The notes under the pieces are model-generated. The model made no database searches and was not told the DNA's origin. It saw nothing but the letters and a program-made list of their open reading frames with translations. Positions 18,501-25,471 of a DNA stretch of 64,000 nucleotides are shown here, one piece after another (the stretch's first letter is position 1; each line of letters begins with the position of its first letter). The DNA is taken from assembly GCA_024743275.1 (NCBI GenBank), contig JANSWW010000001.1, positions 350,300-414,299 on the forward strand, read 5' to 3'. Position numbers and translations under genes: made by a program. The stretch is from Alphaproteobacteria bacterium. GTDB taxonomy: Bacteria; Pseudomonadota; Alphaproteobacteria; JANSWW01.

Positions 18501-18584
18501 GTTTCGGTCCAGTGCGAGATCACACCGACCGTCCGCTTCGATCCGGACGGCAGCAAGGTCAAGGGGGAGACGACTGATGCCTGA
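15558..18584 (+). CDS. soxA: sarcosine oxidase alpha subunit
   Basis: 1008 aa, full length. Order: an N-terminal [2Fe-2S]-ferredoxin-like fold without its cysteine set (residues about 20-100, FDGRRYCGYEGDTLASALLANG), a NAD-binding Rossmann domain with VIGGGPAG near residue 180, further pyridine nucleotide-disulfide oxidoreductase parts, and a C-terminal GcvT-like folate domain from about residue 610 (DWHTDAGAVFVEAGLWLRPQYY, GLCDVSTLGKIDIQGPDA, YGMEALNIMRIEKGFV). The last receives the iminium/formaldehyde from SoxB and makes 5,10-methylene-THF. Overlaps soxD by 4 and soxG by 8 bases. Confidence 0.96.
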   Translation: MSKPCPINDHRLPTGGLIDRQRQKSFVFDGRRYCGYEGDTLASALLANGVHLAGRSFKYHRPRGIFSDGPEEPNALVEMRIGARREPNTRATMVELYDGLIANSQNRFPALSFDLQAVNQWLSPGLVAGFYYKTFMWPKKGWMFYEHIIRHAAGLGTATLEPDPDLYEKVHAHCDVLVIGGGPAGIAAALAAGRAGARVMLCDERPDLGGTLRYEEREIDGKPALDWAGGHLAELAGMPDVTVLRRTTAFGTYDGNTVGLVERVSDHLPTPAPFQVRQRMWTVRAKKIVLATGAIERPLVFPNNDKPGVMLASAVRSYIRQYGVKPGERAVLFATNDDAYRTALALNEAGAGVTVVDPRGEHGTAWPERVRDAGIEVLTGHVITSLKGRLRVKEVLAMESDGRGHKGSPRPIAADLVAVSGGWAPTLHLATHAGAKATWDEERGSFVPDMTKCRADMTVVGSANGTNTLSGAIEEGFATGAAAAKAVGKSAPDPISVEVDDPAEAPVRSLWKVEPAQGQPSKSFVDLQNDATAKDIEIANREGYISVEHMKRYTTLGMATDQGKTANVNGLALLAEARGQSIPDVGTTTFRPPYTPVTLGAMVGRHTAKHYKPIRRTPMHDWHTDAGAVFVEAGLWLRPQYYPRPGEDVHAAMRREVKMTRNGVGLCDVSTLGKIDIQGPDAAEFLNRTYSNGFKTLAVGKARYGLMLREDGIVYDDGTTSRLGENHYLMTTTTGHAVEVMGLLEYYAQVLWPELDVQLTSVTDHWAAIAVAGPKSRTVLADAIAGIDFSNQGLPFMGVADGTLDGVPARVFRISFSGDLAYEIQVPADHGHQAWKALMAAGEAHDICPYGMEALNIMRIEKGFVTHAEIDGRTTPGDLGLDKMASRKKSYIGRFLLEREALKDPDRPTLIGLRPVDGKATIRAGSILVRDPVTAGPDDMEGHVTSQCYSPTFGEPIALALLKNGPNRIGETIWATFPLYNVSVQCEITPTVRFDPDGSKVKGETTDA

Positions 18585-19215
18585 CAACTCCCCCAAGACC
18601 CTCCCGGGGCGTCGCTCGGCCCTCGCGAGCCATCTGAGACCGGGAGTCTTCGGAGCCCAGTGCGAACGCGGCCCGCTGGTGACGCTGTCCGAACGGACCG
18701 GCCTTACCCTGGTCCAGGTCACCGCCAGGGCGGCGGACAAGCGGAAAGCCGGACCGGCGATCAAGAAAGTGACCGGCGTCTCGCCACCGCCGAAGACCGG
18801 CGAGACACGGATCGCCGATGACGGCACGGCGGTCCACTGCATCGGCCCGGAACGCTGGCTCATCGTCGCCGAGACCGCGGCGCCGGACGCGATGACCGCC
18901 GCCTTGCGCGAGGCGCTCGGCAACACGACGGCTGCCGTCGTCGATCTGTCCTCCGGACGGGCGGTGGTCCGGATCTCGGGACCCAAGGCGGCGGCCGTGA
19001 TGATGGCCGCGACCCCGATCGATCTTCATCCGGATGTCCTGCCCGCCCCGGCCTGCGCGCACACGTTGATCGCCCAGGCGGCGGGTCTGATCGCCGTTTT
19101 CGAGGAAGCGGAGGAGCGGATCTTCGAACTGCATCTCCAACGCAGCTATGCCGGCCATCTTTGGGAGTTCCTCACCGAGACGGCGGCGCAATACGGCTAT
19201 TCGGTGACCGACTGA
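18577..19215 (+). CDS. soxG: sarcosine oxidase gamma subunit
   Basis: 212 aa, fourth subunit of the complex, related in fold to GcvT. Seen: GPERWLIV, VVDLSSGRAVVRISGPKA and CAHTLIAQAAGLI, with FELHLQRSYAGHLWEFL at the C-terminus, all typical of SoxG. Start overlaps the soxA stop by 8 bases, so translation is coupled. The folate partners often found next (purU, glyA, folD) are absent here; the downstream gene is chaC. Confidence 0.93.
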   Translation: MPDNSPKTLPGRRSALASHLRPGVFGAQCERGPLVTLSERTGLTLVQVTARAADKRKAGPAIKKVTGVSPPPKTGETRIADDGTAVHCIGPERWLIVAETAAPDAMTAALREALGNTTAAVVDLSSGRAVVRISGPKAAAVMMAATPIDLHPDVLPAPACAHTLIAQAAGLIAVFEEAEERIFELHLQRSYAGHLWEFLTETAAQYGYSVTD

Positions 19216-19363
19216 ACCGCGGTTTCGCCGGTATTTCGGCGGATCATCTCCTGTGGGGAAGCAGACCCTTTCCGTTGCATCCGACAGGACCGTTCCAATA
19301 TTTGTGCTACGCAGGGACTGTCAAATTGGCGCGTGCGAAACCGGACAATGGAGCGGGGCCGAA

Positions 19364-20029
19364 GTGATCGATCGCGAATCACTCAAAAAAGGGATTCTAC
19401 AGGAGATGATCCGGCAATCCGGATCACCGATTCGCCTGCTCACGGACGAGGAGCGCGCGGCCTCCCTGCAACAAACCCTCGCCGACCATCCGGAGCCGGG
19501 CAGCGATATCTGGGTCTTCGCCTATGGATCGCTGATCTGGAACCCGGCCTTCCATTTCGTCGAGAAGCGGTTCGCCAAGATTTTCGGCTTTCACCGGCGC
19601 TATTGCATGTGGACGACCCTGGGCCGTGGCTGCCCGGAGAACCCCGGACTCATGCTGGGTCTCGACAGGGGCGGGTCGTGCAAGGGGCTCGTCTTCCGGA
19701 TCGCCGAGGACGCCATCCAGGAAGAAATGGAGATCATCTGGCGGCGGGAAATGCTTGCCGGCTCCTACATCCCGACCTGGTGCCGAGCGGAGACGGAGGC
19801 CGGTCAGGTCTGGGCGATTTCCTTCGTGATGGACCGGGCGAACGAGCGCTATTGCGAGGGCCTCGACGAGGACAAGCTGGTCGACGTGCTGTCCACCGCC
19901 AAGGGCCGCATCGGGTCCTGTGCCGAATACCTCTTCAACACGGTCGAGCATCTCGACGCCATGGGCCTCAGGGACCAGCAATTGAGCCGGGTCGCCGAAC
20001 GGGTCCGCGACCGCATCGGCTGCGCGTAA
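19364..20029 (+). CDS. chaC: ChaC-like gamma-glutamylcyclotransferase
   Basis: Degrades glutathione to 5-oxoproline and Cys-Gly. 221 aa from the GTG start. Seen: VFAYGSLIWNP, the substrate-binding YGSL loop (Tyr54), FHRRYCMWTTLGRGCPENPGLMLGL, WRREMLAGSY with the likely catalytic Glu region, and RIGSCAEYLFNTVEHL near the end. GTG at 19364 chosen because GAGCGGGG precedes it and the family's usual N-terminus (a helix ahead of LLTDEER) is kept; an internal ATG at 19406 has its purine run too close. Follows soxG at 148 bases; a separate promoter is likely. Confidence 0.88.
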   Translation: MIDRESLKKGILQEMIRQSGSPIRLLTDEERAASLQQTLADHPEPGSDIWVFAYGSLIWNPAFHFVEKRFAKIFGFHRRYCMWTTLGRGCPENPGLMLGLDRGGSCKGLVFRIAEDAIQEEMEIIWRREMLAGSYIPTWCRAETEAGQVWAISFVMDRANERYCEGLDEDKLVDVLSTAKGRIGSCAEYLFNTVEHLDAMGLRDQQLSRVAERVRDRIGCA

Positions 20030-20032
20030 GCC

Positions 20033-20761
20033 CTATAGACCCGCGAGAGTAAGGCAGCGTTCGGCCAGCGCGATGTTGGACGAGACGATTGGCTTGCCGA
20101 TTTCGGCCTCCCATTCGTGGATATGGCCGACAGCGCGGATGTTGGTGCAACTGACGAACACCGCCTCGACCTCGGGTGCCTGGCCCAGTTCCTTAACCGC
20201 GCCCCAGATCGCCTCGGCGCTGAGCCGGGCCACGTTGTTGTCGTCCGGCTCGTTGAAACTGGCCGCCCGGATCAGGGTGAACCCGTCCGCCTCGAGATAA
20301 TCGGCCATCGCTTCGTTGATCGCCCCGATATAGGGCGTGACCATGGCGATGCGTTTGGCCTGGCGGCGGTGCAGCGCCGCGGCGACGGCCGCCATGGTCG
20401 TCGCGACCTTGGCTTCCGGATGGGCCTGATGGATCGCCTTCTCCACCCCCTCATGGCCGATCAGCAGCGAGGCCGAGGTGCAGGCATAGGCGATGACGTC
20501 GAAGGGAGTGCCCGGCAGAAGGGTCGCCGCACTGTCCCGCAAACGGGGCTCCATGGCTTTGAGGGTCTCCGGCGTCACGGTCGGATCGTTGAGGACCCTG
20601 GTGGTGAAGAAGGCCACGCCGTCGCCTCGGATCAGCTCGCGGAACTCGTCCTCGACCGTATGATCGGTGGCGAGCGCAATCAGCCCGATCCGCGCGCGGG
20701 TGCCGATGCCCCGGTCGAAGCCGGGCTCCAGGACACCGATATGCCGCGCCGGACCGTCCAT
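20033..20761 (-). CDS. maleate isomerase / aspartate racemase superfamily protein
   Basis: 242 aa. Cofactor-independent racemase/isomerase fold with two catalytic cysteines: one in YACTSASLLIG and one in SCTNIRAV, plus FFTTRVLNDPTVTPETL near the N-terminus. This arrangement is typical of maleate cis-trans isomerase and arylmalonate decarboxylase relatives; substrate is unknown. The ATG at 20761 overlaps the stop of the upstream antiporter remnant as ATGA and begins just before HIGVLEPGFD, the first beta strand; an upstream in-frame start would lie in the remnant. Convergent with chaC, 3 bases apart. Confidence 0.83.
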   Translation of the reverse strand: MDGPARHIGVLEPGFDRGIGTRARIGLIALATDHTVEDEFRELIRGDGVAFFTTRVLNDPTVTPETLKAMEPRLRDSAATLLPGTPFDVIAYACTSASLLIGHEGVEKAIHQAHPEAKVATTMAAVAAALHRRQAKRIAMVTPYIGAINEAMADYLEADGFTLIRAASFNEPDDNNVARLSAEAIWGAVKELGQAPEVEAVFVSCTNIRAVGHIHEWEAEIGKPIVSSNIALAERCLTLAGL

Positions 20762-20946
20762 CAGAAAAACACCGGGGTGAGGAGGATGAACATCGGTCCG
20801 AGCCACACCGTAAAAAGGGTTTGGGCCGCCGGCCCCATCAAGGCCGCCGCAACGCGAGCCGCCATGTCGAAGAAGACGAGATAGGAGGACATGTTGTCAA
20901 GGAAGCCCGATAGGATGCCGGTGAGCCGGAAACGCGCGGGAGCCAT
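20761..20946 (-). pseudogene. remnant of a CitMHS_2/NhaD-like sodium:proton antiporter (C-terminal region fragment)
   Basis: About 61 codons reading LTGILSGFLDNMSSYLVFFDMA...LMGPAAQTLFTVW. In putative citrate transporter / Na+:H+ antiporter proteins of this family the equivalent segment is a near-invariant FLDNxPTYLVFFNLA...LM...L..ISAGAVFMGA. Here the Pro-Thr pair and the following GAVFMGA pattern are altered, and the frame ends at the start of the racemase gene, so most of a roughly 450-residue protein is missing. The upstream in-frame stretch (to 21222) is not transporter-like. The match is by recalled family pattern, not a search. Confidence 0.55.
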
Positions 20947-21299
20947 CCTCCGCCAAACGAGGCGGCCCTCCGCCAAAGGAGGCGGCTCAGCGCCGACCGT
21001 ATCTGCGGTCCCCGCCCCCGGCATATTTCCGAGCACCTCAGGATTTCGGAAAAGCCGGTCTAGTGCCCCCCGGGAAAGCGAGAGTCGAACCTTTCCCGCG
21101 TGCATTGGCGCATCCGTGCACCCAAATCGCGGCTCGACGGCGGAATCATCGTATTTCACGCATTTCGCCCAAGGCTCGCTTGTCGTTTGCCATGGGTCCC
21201 CATATGTTCCTGACCAACTCAACGCCGCGCGCCAGACTGTCGCGGCGACGCCACCCGCCAGCGTTTCGGCGGGACGACAAGAACCTCGGGGGAGACGGT

Positions 21300-22001
21300 A
21301 TGAAGCTCAGTGGTGAACATCGCATTCCGGCATCACGGGAACTGGTCTGGGAAGGCCTCAACGACCCGGCCGTTCTGAAGGAATGTATTCCCGGCTGCGA
21401 AAGCCTCGAAGAGACCGGCGAGAACGAATTGTCGGCGACGGTCAAGGCGAAGGTCGGCCCGGTCAGCGCCAAGTTCAGCGGCGTGGTCACCCTGTCCGAA
21501 CTCAACCCGCCGGAGAGCTATGTGATCTCCGGTGAGGGCAAGGGCGGTGCCGCCGGGTTCGCCAAGGGAGGCGCCAAGGTCACCCTGACGGCCGACGGTA
21601 GCGACACGATCCTGAACTGGGAAGCCGACGCCAATGTCGGCGGCAAGCTCGCCCAGATCGGCTCCCGACTGATCGATTCGACCGCGAAGAAGATGGCCGG
21701 GCAGTTCTTCGGCAAGTTCAGCGAAGTGGTTGCCGCCCGCGCCGCCGAAGCGGCTCCCGCCGAGGCCCCCGCTGCCGAAGCCCCCGCCGAAGCCGCACCC
21801 GCCGGGGAACCGGTGGCCGCGGCACAGCCGGCCCAGGCGCCGGCCCAAGCCGCCGCCCAGCCGGCCGCCCACGCCGAAACGGCCCCCAAGACCGACAAGC
21901 CGCTGCCACCGGATTACGGCAAAGGCATTCCGATGATGTTCTGGGCCGCCGGTGCGGCCGCCATCGTCGCGACGGTCCTGCTGCTCGCCTCCCTCGGCTA
22001 A
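21300..22001 (+). CDS. coxG: CoxG-type SRPBCC protein with C-terminal membrane anchor
   Basis: 233 aa. Residues 1-145 are the carbon monoxide dehydrogenase subunit G domain (MKLSGEHRIPASRELVWEGLNDPAVLKECIPGCESLEE, FAKGGAKVTL). A low-complexity Ala/Pro/Glu linker (about 150-205) leads to one transmembrane helix (MMFWAAGAAAIVATVLLLASL) at the C-terminus. In Oligotropha CoxG helps recruit the Mo-hydroxylase to the membrane. A GGGGGAG ribosome site fixes this ATG. First gene of a Mo-hydroxylase maturation block that continues to 27118. Confidence 0.9.
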   Translation: MKLSGEHRIPASRELVWEGLNDPAVLKECIPGCESLEETGENELSATVKAKVGPVSAKFSGVVTLSELNPPESYVISGEGKGGAAGFAKGGAKVTLTADGSDTILNWEADANVGGKLAQIGSRLIDSTAKKMAGQFFGKFSEVVAARAAEAAPAEAPAAEAPAEAAPAGEPVAAAQPAQAPAQAAAQPAAHAETAPKTDKPLPPDYGKGIPMMFWAAGAAAIVATVLLLASLG

Positions 22002-22156
22002 AAAGACGCGGCGCCCTCGTCGGATCGGGGGCTCCCTCTTTTCATGGTTGCACGGACGCCTAACTGTCGGACTAATGTCTAGGTATTTGCCTGGGGGCCA
22101 CGTTTGTGGCCCCTTGCGTTTACGGCACCATTTGTTTTTCGCGAGAGGCTTTTCCC

Positions 22157-23089
22157 ATGGCATCCACCCTGCCGACCAGCGTCGACGATACCGTCTCCCT
22201 GCTCGAAGGCGCGAACTATGTCGCTGACCGCAGCCTGGCGACCGCCCTTTTCCTCGCATTGAAATTGGGACGGCCGCTTTTCCTCGAAGGGGAAGCCGGG
22301 GTCGGCAAGACCGAAATCGCCAAGGTGCTGTCCGAAAGCCTCGGTCGGAAGCTGATCCGCCTCCAGTGTTACGAGGGCCTCGACGTCTCCTCGGCGGTCT
22401 ACGAATGGAACTATCCCCGTCAGATGGTCGAGATCCGGTTGGCGGAAGCCGCCGGCGAACATGACCGGGACAAGATCTCCAAGAGCATCTTCGCCGACGA
22501 GTTTCTTATTCACCGGCCGTTGCTCGATGCCCTGCAGGATCAGGAGGGGGGCGCACCCGTCCTGTTGATCGACGAGTTGGACCGCACGGACGAGCCCTTC
22601 GAGGCCTTCCTGCTGGAGGTCCTCTCCGACTTCCAGGTCACGATCCCGGAACTCGGCACCATCAAGGCGAAGCAGCCGCCGATCGTGATCGTCACCTCCA
22701 ATCGGACCCGGGAAATCCACGACGCGCTCAAGCGCCGCTGCTTCTATCATTGGGTCGACTATCCCACCGCGGAACGCGAGCTGGAGATCCTGAAGCGGAA
22801 GGCGCCCGGCGCTTCCGAGGACCTCAGCCGCGAGATCGTCGCCTTCATCCAGAAGCTGCGCGGCATGGAACTGTTCAAGGTCCCCGGCATCGCCGAGACG
22901 ATCGACTGGACCCAGGCCCTTATCCAGCTCGACACCATCAGCCTCAACGACGCGGCGGTCGACGGCACCCTGGGCGTCATCCTGAAATATCAGGACGATA
23001 TCCAGAAGATGCAGGGCTCGGAGGCGCAGCGCGTCCTCAATCAGGTCAAGCAGGAAGTCGGTGCGGGGCAGCAGCAAGGGGCCGCCTGA
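22157..23089 (+). CDS. coxD: MoxR-family AAA+ ATPase, CoxD-like
   Basis: 310 aa. Walker A GEAGVGKTE, Walker B LLIDELDR, sensor 1 in IVIVTSNRTREIHDALKRRCFYHW. MoxR ATPases paired with a VWA protein insert metal or remodel cofactor sites; CoxD acts in forming the [CuSMoO2] site of CO dehydrogenase, though many CoxD-like proteins serve other Mo-hydroxylases. Stop overlaps the VWA gene start (TGATG). ATG at 22157 precedes the first conserved helix; a purine-rich GCGAGAGGC lies upstream. Confidence 0.92.
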   Translation: MASTLPTSVDDTVSLLEGANYVADRSLATALFLALKLGRPLFLEGEAGVGKTEIAKVLSESLGRKLIRLQCYEGLDVSSAVYEWNYPRQMVEIRLAEAAGEHDRDKISKSIFADEFLIHRPLLDALQDQEGGAPVLLIDELDRTDEPFEAFLLEVLSDFQVTIPELGTIKAKQPPIVIVTSNRTREIHDALKRRCFYHWVDYPTAERELEILKRKAPGASEDLSREIVAFIQKLRGMELFKVPGIAETIDWTQALIQLDTISLNDAAVDGTLGVILKYQDDIQKMQGSEAQRVLNQVKQEVGAGQQQGAA

Positions 23090-24378
23090 TGGCGCCCGCC
23101 TCCCCTCCGTCGGCGCGGGGCGAGCCAGATCTGGCGAAGCCCGATCTTCCCGAGCCCGAACTCGCGGGGCGGCTGGCGGAGAACATCGCCCATTTCGCCA
23201 GGGTGCTGCGCAGCGCCGGCCTGCCGGTCGGGCCGGGCAAGGTCCTGGCCGCGATCGAAGCCGTCACCGCGGTCGGTCTCGGCAACCGGACCGACTTCTA
23301 CTGGACGCTCCATGCGGTTTTCGTGAACCGACAGGACCAGCGCGAGATCTTCGACCAGGCCTTCCACGTCTTCTGGAAGAACCCGAAGCTATTGGAACAG
23401 ATGATGGGCCTCGTGGTCCCGGCCATGCGCGCGCCCGGCGAGGCTGAGGGCGACCCGCTGTCCCGGCGGGTGTCGGAAGCGCTGGTCAAGCAGCCGGGCG
23501 AGATGCCCGGTCAGGAGACCGAGCAGGAGGAGGACATCGAAATCGACGCCTCCATGAGCTTCTCGGAAAAGGAAGTCCTGCAGAAGATGGACTTCGAACA
23601 GATGAGCACCGAGGAGACCCATGCGGCCGAGGCGATGCTGAAGCGCCTCACCCTGCCGCTGAATGAGGTTCCGACCCGCCGTTTCGGCGCGAAACCCGGC
23701 CACCGGGTCGACTTCCGCCGGTCGCTCCGGGCCGGCATGCGCAATGGCGGTGGGATGATGACGTTGATCACCCGGCGCCGGAAGCGGCGCACCCCGCCGC
23801 TGGTCATCCTCTGCGACGTTTCGGGATCGATGGCGAAGTATTCCCGCATGATGCTGCATTTCATGCATGCGGTGACCAACGACCGCGACCGGGTTCACGC
23901 CTTCGTTTTCGGCACCCGCCTCACAAACATCACCCGCGATCTAAAGAAACGGGATATCGACGATGCCCTCGCCCGGGTCGGCGACGGAGTCCAGGACTGG
24001 TCCGGGGGCACCCGCATCGGCCACTGCCTGGAGGAATTCAACCGGCTCTGGTCGCGCCGGGTCCTGGCGCAGGGCGCGGTCGTCCTGTTGATCACGGACG
24101 GGCTCGACCGGGATGCCGGAGAGGGGCTCGACAAGGAGATCGACCGCCTGCACAGGTCCGCAAGACGGCTGATTTGGCTGAACCCGCTCTTGCGCTTCGA
24201 CGGCTTCGCGCCAAAGTCAAAGGGGGTCCGGGCGATCCTGCCGCATGTCGACGAGTTCCGTCCGGTCCACAATCTGGAAAGTCTCGCCGACCTCGCCCAG
24301 GCGCTCTCCCGCCACCCCGATCCGCGCAACCGCGACATGGATCGGTGGAGGGACCGCATGGCCGAGGCGGCCCCATAG
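23089..24378 (+). CDS. coxE: VWA-domain protein, CoxE-like
   Basis: 429 aa partner of the MoxR ATPase. N-terminal region (residues 20-150) is helical; the C-terminal CoxE/VWA domain holds the MIDAS DVSGSM and ITDGLDRDAGEGLDKEIDRL. A run of RRRKRR precedes the domain. Together with the ATPase it forms a two-protein machine for metal-site maturation. TGATG overlap with coxD indicates coupling. The overlap also sets the start: the frame upstream of 23089 is antisense-like. Confidence 0.93.
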   Translation: MAPASPPSARGEPDLAKPDLPEPELAGRLAENIAHFARVLRSAGLPVGPGKVLAAIEAVTAVGLGNRTDFYWTLHAVFVNRQDQREIFDQAFHVFWKNPKLLEQMMGLVVPAMRAPGEAEGDPLSRRVSEALVKQPGEMPGQETEQEEDIEIDASMSFSEKEVLQKMDFEQMSTEETHAAEAMLKRLTLPLNEVPTRRFGAKPGHRVDFRRSLRAGMRNGGGMMTLITRRRKRRTPPLVILCDVSGSMAKYSRMMLHFMHAVTNDRDRVHAFVFGTRLTNITRDLKKRDIDDALARVGDGVQDWSGGTRIGHCLEEFNRLWSRRVLAQGAVVLLITDGLDRDAGEGLDKEIDRLHRSARRLIWLNPLLRFDGFAPKSKGVRAILPHVDEFRPVHNLESLADLAQALSRHPDPRNRDMDRWRDRMAEAAP

Positions 24379-24403
24379 GAAGACTTCATAGGAAGACGGG
24401 CCC

Positions 24404-24736
24404 ATGACACATCCACTCCAAGAAGATCAGATCTTCGAGACCGCGCGCGCCTGGAAGGCCGAGGGGTGCAAAGTCGCCCTGGCGACGGTGATCAACACCT
24501 GGGGCTCTTCCCCGCGCCCGGTGGGCAGCCAGCTCGCCGTCGACGATACCGGGCGGATGGCGGGCTCCGTTTCCGGTGGCTGCATCGAAGGTGCTGTGAT
24601 CCACGAGGCCCGGGAGATCATGGACAGCGGCGTGCCGAAGACCCTGCATTTCGGGATCGCCGACGAAACCGCCTGGGAAGTCGGTCTGGCCTGCGGCGGC
24701 AAGGTCGACGTGTTTGTGGAACGGCTGGACGGATGA
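24404..24736 (+). CDS. XdhC/CoxF-family protein, N-terminal-type domain
   Basis: 110 aa, a stand-alone XdhC_CoxI domain: ATVINTWGSSPRPVGSQLAV and GSVSGGCIEGAVI, the GSSPRPxG and SGGC(I/V)E motifs. XdhC proteins bind Mo cofactor, promote its sulfuration and insertion into xanthine-dehydrogenase-type enzymes. Usually this domain is fused to the Rossmann half; here it is a separate gene, overlapping the next by ATGA. Confidence 0.9.
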   Translation: MTHPLQEDQIFETARAWKAEGCKVALATVINTWGSSPRPVGSQLAVDDTGRMAGSVSGGCIEGAVIHEAREIMDSGVPKTLHFGIADETAWEVGLACGGKVDVFVERLDG

Positions 24737-25461
24737 CCCCCGAGATCGCCGAACGGGTCGCCCGCGGGCGCGCCGAGAAGGAACCCATTGCGCTGGTGAC
24801 CCGGCTGGCCGACGGCGGCCAATGTGTCGTTACCGCCGGAACGGTCGAAGGGTCCCTCGCCCTCGGCGACGCGGAGCTTGCCGAGGTGCGGCACCGCATC
24901 GACCATAATAATAGCGGGTTGATCGGCGACGAGGAGGCCGGGGACGAGGCCGGGGACGAATCCCGACTGTTCGTCCATGTCCACACCCCGCCCCTACGGC
25001 TGCTGGTGGTGGGCGCGGTGCATATCGCCCAGGCGCTGGTGCCGATGGCGGCGCTCGCCGGCTATGCCGTTCACGTCATCGATCCGCGGCGCGCCTTTGC
25101 GACCGACGACCGGTTTCCCAATGTCACCATGACCACGGAATGGCCGGACGACGCCCTGCCCGCCCTGAAGGCCGACCGGCGCACCGCCATCGTCACCCTG
25201 ACCCACGACCCCAAGCTGGACGACCCGGCGCTCTTGGAGGCATTGAAGTCCGATGCCTTCTATATCGGCGCCTTGGGCAGCAAAAGGACCCATGCCAAGC
25301 GCTGGGACCGGTTGAAGGAGGAAGGCGTCGGCGAGGCGAGCTTCGCCCGGATCAACGGTCCCATCGGGCTCAATATCGGCGCACTGACCCCGGCGGAGAT
25401 CGCCGTCTCCATCCTCGGACAGATCACCGCCACCCTGCGGGCCGACCGCATCAAGACGTAG
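24733..25461 (+). CDS. XdhC-family protein, Rossmann-type second half
   Basis: 242 aa. The first 80 residues hold a second, degenerate XdhC_CoxI-like stretch (EPIALVTRLADGGQCVVTAG), then the XdhC Rossmann domain with LLVVGAVHIAQALVPMA, IDPRRAFAT and YIGALGSKRTHAKR. With the preceding gene this rebuilds a full XdhC split into two overlapping frames. Likely inserts Mo cofactor into an unseen Mo-hydroxylase. Confidence 0.9.
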   Translation: MTPEIAERVARGRAEKEPIALVTRLADGGQCVVTAGTVEGSLALGDAELAEVRHRIDHNNSGLIGDEEAGDEAGDESRLFVHVHTPPLRLLVVGAVHIAQALVPMAALAGYAVHVIDPRRAFATDDRFPNVTMTTEWPDDALPALKADRRTAIVTLTHDPKLDDPALLEALKSDAFYIGALGSKRTHAKRWDRLKEEGVGEASFARINGPIGLNIGALTPAEIAVSILGQITATLRADRIKT

Positions 25462-25471
25462 GACCCGCCCG

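Noticed and set aside
16053..18986. 977-codon open frame antisense to soxA/soxG
   Set aside because: Shadow of soxA; low-complexity, no motif, no ribosome site.
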